Source of the DNA: Antedon mediterranea
Lineage: Eukaryota > Echinodermata > Crinoidea > Comatulida > Antedonidae
Direction of reading: 5' to 3'
Length of the DNA: 60,000 nt
Assembly: GCF_964355755.1 (NCBI RefSeq)
Contig: NC_092678.1
Span: forward strand, 13,800,922-13,860,921
Positions 53,463-60,000 of the stretch are shown one piece after another (position 1 is the first letter of the stretch; the number at the start of each line of letters is the position of its first letter). The position numbers and the translations under genes are program-made. The notes under the pieces were generated by a model. The model worked only from the letters and a program-made list of their open reading frames with translations. It was not told the origin of the DNA and ran no database searches.

Positions 53463-53659
53463 AATTCCAAAATGTTTTGTGGTTTTAAGTTGTAATTCCT
53501 AGTGGTTTTCTTTGTCTTTGCGAGTTTTGTCGCTCCATTTGACATCGTGGTCTATTGCAATAACTCTGAAATTTGCAATCGAGTGACCAGCTGAAATAAA
53601 ATGTTCGGCTACAGGTTGATCAAGCTTTAATGTTTTGATAGCTGATCTGTGTTGTGTCA

Positions 53660-54814
53660 TTCTCATAATGGAGAGTGTTTTTTTGTTTCTCCGACGTACT
53701 GTTTGCTACAAATATGACAGTATATGACATAAATGACGTTTTTGGTTAGACAATTATTAATTGATTGTCTTATCGGAAAAAATGCGGCCAGTTTGGTTAC
53801 TCTTAAATTTTTCAGTAGAATCAACCAATGAACAAAGTTTTGCAAGATTTGCCGCAAAGGTGACTGCCCAAATTTTGGCTGTCATGAGAGTTCTTTTCAC
53901 TCTTAAATTTGGATCTGCCTAATATATCACGAAGGTCTACGAAATACAATAATGGGTGGTTCCGAAAAAACAGTCCTGAGACGTTCTGTGGACTGTAGAA
54001 TGGGCATATGTTTCTCAATAATAGCCCGTAATGGAGGCAACCTAGGGTGATAAGTTGTGACCAATGGCACTCTGGTCGAATTTTTTGGCTGACGTGGTTT
54101 GTACGTCAGTGTTTGACATCGAGGAATATCTTTTGCTGTCTTTATAGCAGTTTCGATGTATTCCTTCTTGTAATTTCTATTCCGGAGATAACCAGTTAGT
54201 TCTTCGGTACGATTCTGAAAATCTAAATCTGAAGAACAGATACGTCTGATACGTAATGCTTGACTGTACGGTATGTTTTTAGTGTAGTGTCGAGGATGGC
54301 AATTACTGCTAGGGAGCAGGTACATATTTTTATCTGTGGGTTTACGGAATAGGTCAGTTTTGAGTGTACCATTTTCTATGGTCACTATAGTGTCCAAAAA
54401 AATCAACGCTACTAGTGGATTTGGTAGCTGTAAATTTGATAGTTGGGTGGGTTGAATTAATATTGAGAAAAAAGATTCCAAATTATCTTCACCATGGATC
54501 CACATCATGAAGATGTCGTCAATGTATCTAAACCAAACAAATGGTTTATTAGGTTGGAGGGACAGAAAATTGGCCTCAAATTGTCCCATAAATAAATATG
54601 CAAAAGATAGCGCCATTTTTGTGCCCATCGCTGTGCATGAAATTAAAGGTAATGGTCATTTCCAAAAATAAAATTGTTGTTGGTTAAAATCAACATGACC
54701 AGTTCTCTCGTAAATGAGCTTTAGTAGGCGTTTTGCCTGGAATTTGTTTGTAATTTAAAATACATGCGTCGGCTCCTTCTTCGTGGGGGATATTAGTATA
54801 CAATGATGAAACAC
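53660..54814 (-). pseudogene. Penelope-like reverse transcriptase with GIY-YIG endonuclease (5'-truncated, frameshifted)
   Basis: Starting at the truncated end, the frame reads VSSLYTNIPHEEG (motif A region), then after a frameshift TKMALSFAYLFMGQFE and FRYIDDIFMMW with the catalytic YIDD. Downstream are SHLCGKSCKTL, a Cys motif, and NVIYVIYCHICSKQYVGET, a GIY-YIG-type nuclease start. Frameshifts occur near 53940 and 53850. Penelope-like elements use this RT plus GIY-YIG pair. The 5' side is cut at about 54816 by a hAT-like end. Confidence 0.85.
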
Positions 54815-54816
54815 CC

Positions 54817-54945
54817 CAGGGCCATAGCCAGGATCAGTCAAGGGGGGTTCGCACACTAAGTATTTGGGTCACCCCCACCCCCATACCTACCCCCTATCCT
54901 GGGGTGGGGCCTGAGGCGAAGCAAATTATGTTAAATGACACCCCT
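54817..54945 (+). mobile_element. hAT-like terminal segment
   Basis: CAGGGCCATAGCCAGGATCA starts abruptly where the Penelope coding sequence ends. CAGGG-type ends with CATAGCCAGG are common in animal hAT elements. The opposite end and an 8-bp duplication were not found, so the extent is a guess. Confidence 0.35.
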
Positions 54946-55414
54946 AGATGGCCGGAAACGACACTCTCATGCAGCATGCTACCAATGAGCAAAACGATCG
55001 TACTTGGACTCGTGGACTATTTAAACGATAACATTTGTTGCCGTATGTTAGATGCGCGTGCTCTGTGCGGAACCGCCGATTGTTTGATCATTTACTCGAT
55101 ATTTTGTTTTGCGTTCAAGTTCAATGCGAACGTACGTCTAGGAGAAGCCCCGAAAAAAGCACACTGGGTGAAGGCAAATGCAATTCTTATTATAGCTCTA
55201 TCTATAATATTTATTTACAGCAATTTGTTGAGGAAATTAAATATGCCAATGTAAATAGGTGATATTGATACATTTGAGTACGTATCGGCTGGTGGTCTAG
55301 AAACAAATAATCGGATGCCATAATGTGAACTACAGTACATGATACCATAGATATTATAGTGTAAAATATTAATATTCACTATAATCCTCTATGATACATT
55401 ATACTTCATAGCTA
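54946..55414. other. Unassigned stretch with a 116-codon open frame
   Basis: A + strand frame (54904-55254) has a less AT-biased composition than its surroundings and a hydrophobic C-terminal part (ANAILIIALSIIFIYSNLL). I recognise no family and see no convincing splice sites. It could be internal hAT-element sequence or a chance frame. Confidence 0.2.
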
Positions 55415-56342
55415 GCCGGCCTGCGATTTTTTTTTTCGTACATAAGTTGGGGACCCCCTCATGAAACGTCACAAAATAAACATGAATTATTCTTCAGTTA
55501 AATTTTCTTGTTCCGTGTGCACCCACAAGCGTATTGCGGTATGATTCTAGGCCTATCTCCGCTGTTGTTGCGGCGTGCGATTTCATAGAAGAATAGCTGC
55601 GTTTTGTGTGGATTGTCGAAATAATCAGCATTTAGTTTATGGTCTTTTTAATATAATTTATTACTAAAGAATTACGTGTTAAAATTATAGTTTCTATTAA
55701 TACTATTAGGCCTAATTATTAGTCTCTAAACCCATGTCTATTCTAGTAGAGCTATGTGGGTGTGTGTGACGTGTGTGTGACACTGTGTTAGGTATGACAC
55801 AATCCGAGTAATAAGTCAGCAAAATTAAACAATAAACATTACACAAAAATACATTTTTTATTCTCGTGGGTCTAATCTTCCCATCTCATGTGTTCATATA
55901 CGCGCATTTTTTACAGTTCCTTTGAATTTTGATTATATGCATATTGTTTGATAATAAAATAGCAGAATTTAAAAAATACAGTACACACATTTATAGGCCT
56001 ACACATTCTTTATTCTTGTGGGTCTAAGCTTTCTTTGGGCTATGTCCAATGAATTACTACTTAATGTAATGTCTTGCCTAGCTGTCGATTGGCCTCGACT
56101 CGACACATTTTGAAAAGTGGTGTGTGTGTAAAGAAGAGTGCGCGAAGGCAATCACGTGAGTTGACTTAGAATCCTAGGCCTACTGTAAAAGTATCGTATC
56201 GCAGTTGTGTAATCACTTCTTGTTGCTATACGCTTGGGTGCACACGAAACAACAAATTTAACTGATGAATTATTCATGTTTATTTTGTGACGTTTCATGA
56301 GGGGTCCCCAACTGATGTACGAAAAAAAAAATCGCGGCCGGC
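55415..56342. mobile_element. 928-bp element with roughly 140-180-bp inverted repeats
   Basis: Both ends begin GCCGGCC, a short stretch, then CGATTTTTTTTTTCGTACAT, GTTGGGGACCCC, CATGAAACGTCACAAAATAA and a GTGCACCC block, in inverted orientation. TA flanks each end (55413-55414 and 56343-56344). This suits a non-autonomous element with a TA duplication, though the palindromic flank CTAG leaves the exact end uncertain. No protein is recognisable inside. Confidence 0.65.
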
Positions 56343-56344
56343 TA

Positions 56345-57730
56345 GATATATCAATTATCCTTAATCTGAATTTAATACACTCTCCTCTCCGCGTAGAAGT
56401 AAACAGGTCAAAGGTCATTTTAAGGATAAGTCAATTACAGTAGTACTGTATTTCTACTACGCGCTAGCCATTACGTGGCGTATCCTTGTAATAGAAGCTT
56501 TTTACCTCCTTTAATTCCCGTCGAAGAAGCCAAAAATATTGAAAACCACTTGAAATACCCACTGGATATGTCTTATGAATATTTATATTTTCAGACTCTA
56601 CCATTTTTTGAAGGTATCTATTAAAATATTTTCATAAACTGCACAGTTTTCTAACAGTGTTTCACGCACTTTATTTCATGAAATCAAGACAAAAAAGGTA
56701 CTCATTTAAATCACTTATTTATCCCTTTTATAAACTTAATTCACACAAAATGAAACTTGATCTTGATTGTAGAATGGTTGTAGATTCCAAAAAGGGGAAA
56801 ACACTATTTTCACCAAGATAGTGAGTTTTAACTTAAATAGTACTTCTTTAGGTCATTACACTATATAAAGATCAGCAAGTTATGTTTCACTATGCCAGAG
56901 CAGGTCACATATTATATTGGTGGACATAAAATTAGAAATGCTTACATCAACTTGTAATTATGTCAATGAAATATTGCAAAAGATGATTTAACGATTTTAC
57001 TTACATGATTTTATTTTATTGCTTACCCTCACGTTTTAAAACAACCATCAATCAACAATAACTAAATCAATACGTTAATCTGTTTAGGGAGTATACAGTC
57101 TTAAGTATTAAAATAACTAAATTTTGTTGTTGAATATTTAAACTCACCATTGGATCTAATAAGGCCACATGCATTACTAAGAAAGTTATATTCCCCAAAG
57201 AAAAGAGGTGAATGTTATGAGTCTTAAAGAATAAATAAAATTAGTTGCTAATTATTAAATATAACATTACTACTGTATACACAAATGAATATGTTAATAC
57301 ATTATTTGTGGTAACAATAACAATTAATATTGGTTTCATCTTTTATTAAAGATTCCCCCTAAAAAGCATGAACAATGGATACTTTGATTAGGCCATTTTG
57401 CAGTTTTAACAACATTTATTCACATCAATTTGAAAACAACCCAACAAAAATTAACATTTTTAAAAACAATTTGAAAATTTTCATGTAAACATTTTTTTTT
57501 TCAAATTTTGGGTAATAGTGATAACTACTATTTTCCATTGTTCAACAAACATACTAATGTGTATCTTTAAAAATATTTCGTATTGTTGAATTTTAGACGA
57601 TGTCCACTAAGTTCCAAGCTTTCTTCTACATTTGCTATGACGTCAGGTACTTGCTAGCTCACTTGCACAGTGTTTCCCAAAATGTTAATATAAAGTTTGC
57701 GGTACACAACGTATATTAATTTTGAAAAGA
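56345..57730. other. AT-rich stretch without a recognised feature
   Basis: No coding frame, RNA gene or clear terminal repeat is visible. It may be upstream flank of the FGF-like gene. Confidence 0.35.
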
Positions 57731-57870
57731 ACTGTCGAGTTTCTCGACGTTTCGATCAATATGCTTTAATCGTCCTCAGAAGCATATCGAAAACAACGAT
57801 CGAAACAACAACAACATAATAATAATAATAATAATAACACTAACACTAATAATAATAATAATAATAATAT
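57731..57870 (-). repeat. Penelope-repeat-like fragment and AAT microsatellite
   Basis: On the - strand CTGAGGACGATTAAAGC is followed by GATCGAAACGTCGAGAAACT, a sequence type common in Penelope terminal repeats and similar to a hammerhead core (CTGAGGA plus GAAAC). A (AAT)n tract with AACACT interruptions follows, the same pattern as at 48090-48187. Confidence 0.35.
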
Positions 57871-58423
57871 CAAATATTTAAATAATATTTATCGCATAAT
57901 ATACAATCTACGATAATTTAATTAATTGATATAAAAAAATCATTATACCCAACTACTATCTCCGTTTTCTTATGCAGAACATCATTTGAATAAAAGAACA
58001 AATCACACATCTACGCATAATCAAACATCTTATACTCTATCTCTAACAATTTTTTCAATTTTCTATCGACTAAAGCCGAAGTATAGTCATTTTCTCGGTA
58101 CCGTTTCTATGGATACCACCAGGTAGGCTTACTTCATCAAGGCTTCTAAGAATGGATGTACTGGTTGGGAGCAGAAAAACTAATAGACCATACCCAGTAC
58201 CGTTTTGATTACGATCAATCGGAAAATTACCTCACGACGTGACGAGATAGATTAACATACCAACTTCACTTGGATATATGGAGATTTCGGCATTATTGAA
58301 AGCAATACTCTTCCCTCTATGAAAGCAACCAATCACGTATAAGTACCTGCAATAAAAATACAAACGTGGTGTATTTGATTATACAAGTTCTATAGTTTTA
58401 TAGATACCTTACACTACCGTAGA

Positions 58424-58739
58424 ATGCTTTCAGTCACGAAGATGTATTTGCAGTGGGCATGTATTATATTTTGTTTGGTTCTACAGGAGCATACTGTGAA
58501 TTGCAAACTAGCTCGAACAGATATTCACGTTGGTTTTAATGAAACCTTGTATGACGATTATCTTTACCACCAAAGAGATCAAGTAGAAATGTCAACAGAC
58601 GAGTTTAACAACACAGAACTACATCAAAACGACAACGTGCATAGTATAAAGTTGTTTTCAAGCACAGGATATTTTCTTCGGATTGGACCCGAAAGACATG
58701 TAACTGGTACACGGAATTGCAGAGACAACTATGGTAAAT
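58424..58739 (+). CDS. First coding exon of a secreted FGF-like protein
   Basis: The exon begins with an ATG and a signal peptide (about residues 7-27, core WACIIFCLVLQ) and ends with HSIKLFSSTGYFLRIGP and VTGTRNC, which fits the start of the FGF beta-trefoil core (family pattern LYCxxGxFLxIxPDGxVxGTR). It stops at a GTAAAT donor after AACTATG, close to the position where exon 1 of FGF1- and FGF9-type genes ends. The remaining exons lie outside the window. FGFs are secreted ligands of receptor tyrosine kinases. The pro-region between signal and core is acidic and Asn-rich with NxT sites (NET, NNT). The upstream 70 bp contain TTATAGATACC but no clear TATA box. Which FGF subfamily is uncertain. 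Confidence 0.78.
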
Positions 58740-60000
58740 AAATACCAATAAGAGTGTTAATAATTATTTTATTATCGTATCTTTTCTCAATATTTATTTT
58801 TTAAATAATTTTGTTATTGAAAATGTGTGTAGTTAGTCGCTTTCTTGTCGATGTTTTTATTGTAGAACGTAATTTATTTATTTTTCTCTGTTCTGGGTTG
58901 ACCAACTAGCATAGGTGTTTAGCACCTGTTTGGTCTTTCCGTGCCTCCTTTTATAATTGTTTTGTCTTCTTTGTTATGTATATGGCAGAAATTGAATAAT
59001 AAAAAAAAATAAAATAAAACATGCAGTCAATCTCAGGGAACCACATCTTTTGGGACATTATACTTTTTTTTAAATGCATTTTGATATATAAGAGCCATTG
59101 TCTGTAAAAATAAAATATTTTGTGGCAGATGTAAAAAAATGGATTTCTCTGAAATTTTTACTATGAAAAGAACTTCAATTAAAAGCATATCTAAAACATT
59201 TATTTTAATTTTTAGCCTTCGTTGCCATGACAACGGTCAATTATCCAAATTTTGAAGTTTTTGCCATTTTTCACATATTTTCTATAGTAAAAAAGTACAA
59301 ACTTGTATACTTATTTTAATCAAAAATATTTACAGTACAAAGTTTTTGTTTAGCAGTGTAAAAAAGCAAGTATTGAGTTCCATTTAATGTAGAAAAAAAA
59401 TTACAAAATGGAGTTTTGTTGATACCATTATTTTAAAAAGGGGGGTGTTTTTAAAAAAATATTTTTTTTATAAAAGTATACCTCATAAACGTACATAGGT
59501 TGTGTTTTTATATCAATGAGGTTTTGAAATTGAATAGTCAATAGGTGTTTCAACAATAATCAGGAAAAAAAAGCTGGGGTGAATTACGTACATAGGTTTT
59601 GTGTTGCCAAGAAAATACGGAAAATACCAAAAAAATACAAACAAATTAACACCAAACAAAACACATGAAACAAAATTTAAATATGGCTAATCCAGTTTGG
59701 CTTGTCATAATGCTGCTAGAGTCATACGAATAGTTTAGATAAAATACGAGAATGTGTTTTCAGGTTTATTTCAATTACTTGCCAGAAAATAATTTTAAAC
59801 TTTTTAATAATTGCGTCAAAGTTGTTATAAAATATAAATAAAATATATTATGTTTAAAGAGATACAGAAAGATAAGATAACAATTCTCAGCAAATTAAAT
59901 TTTTTACTTATAGTGTTACATTAGCAACCATATCTATGTGTAACTAAGGAAAATAATTTAAAAAAAAAACCGAAAAAATGGCGTTTTTATGAATACAAAG
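58740..60000 (+). other. Intron 1 of the FGF-like gene, with a retroposon tail
   Basis: The segment starts with the donor GTAAATAAATACC. At about 58860-59020 it contains a retroposon-like 3' tail (TTCTGGGTTGACCAACTAGC, TGGCAGAAATTGAATAATAA, then A-rich). The rest is AT-rich with no further exon that I can see. Confidence 0.5.

Noticed and set aside
54904-55254. 116-codon frame as a host membrane protein
   Set aside because: No recognisable domain, no splice sites, and the start lies in a hAT-like terminal sequence.

Overview
The window is eukaryotic, and most of it is transposable-element sequence. The AT-rich DNA, genes split into widely spaced exons, the many short palindromes of the AGGCCTA type, and the mixture of Helitron/Helentron, Penelope, CR1/Rex1-like LINE, tRNA-SINE and MITE remnants suggest a marine invertebrate deuterostome, most likely an echinoderm. 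That assignment is inference; no species-specific marker was found.

Layout. (1) 1-13100: a head-to-tail array of about nine Helitron-like, non-autonomous units of about 1.5 kb on the + strand. Each complete unit ends in an 8-bp-stem hairpin followed 5-6 nt later by CTAG, and the next unit starts at once with a TC-rich 5' end. Short GTTATCCGC...GCGGATAAC hairpin modules sit between some units. (2) 13456-25984: an autonomous Helentron-type element on the - strand, with a RepHel ORF of 2821 codons (PHD finger, a possible UL36USP/C76-like protease, OTU protease, basic repeats, HUH Rep, PIF1-type helicase). It is cut from its C-terminal endonuclease by a 2474-bp TIR element that left a 2-bp target duplication; the frame rejoins across the site. 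A cluster of tetraloop hairpins, three of them arranged like a cloverleaf, lies 410-620 nt upstream of the ATG. (3) 26000-28470: non-TE or unrecognised DNA with possible - strand splice sites. (4) 28479-35823: a second Helitron array, interrupted by a 1090-bp foldback MULE-like element with 10-bp target duplications. (5) 35300-36660: an inverted-repeat element and two 81-bp exon-like blocks, both flanked by splice sites. (6) 36660-49500: a mosaic of repeats holding a frameshifted NAT8/camello-like acetyltransferase, one clear plexin exon (46265-46411, -), tRNA-derived SINEs and LINE fragments. (7) 49513-54814: a Penelope-like element (-) with two tandem terminal repeats carrying hammerhead-like cores; one repeat is split by a decayed 3.1-kb LINE. 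(8) 54817-60000: a hAT-like end, a TIR element, and on the + strand the first coding exon of a secreted FGF-like protein (58424-58739) followed by intron.

How the parts relate. The host genes seen are single exons of a plexin (-) and an FGF (+), plus possibly the twin exons. The rest is layered insertion: foldback and SINE inside a LINE, LINE inside a Penelope repeat, MULE inside a Helitron unit, TIR element inside a Helentron. The RepHel protein is a candidate source of replicase for the neighbouring non-autonomous arrays, but nothing in the window proves that pairing.
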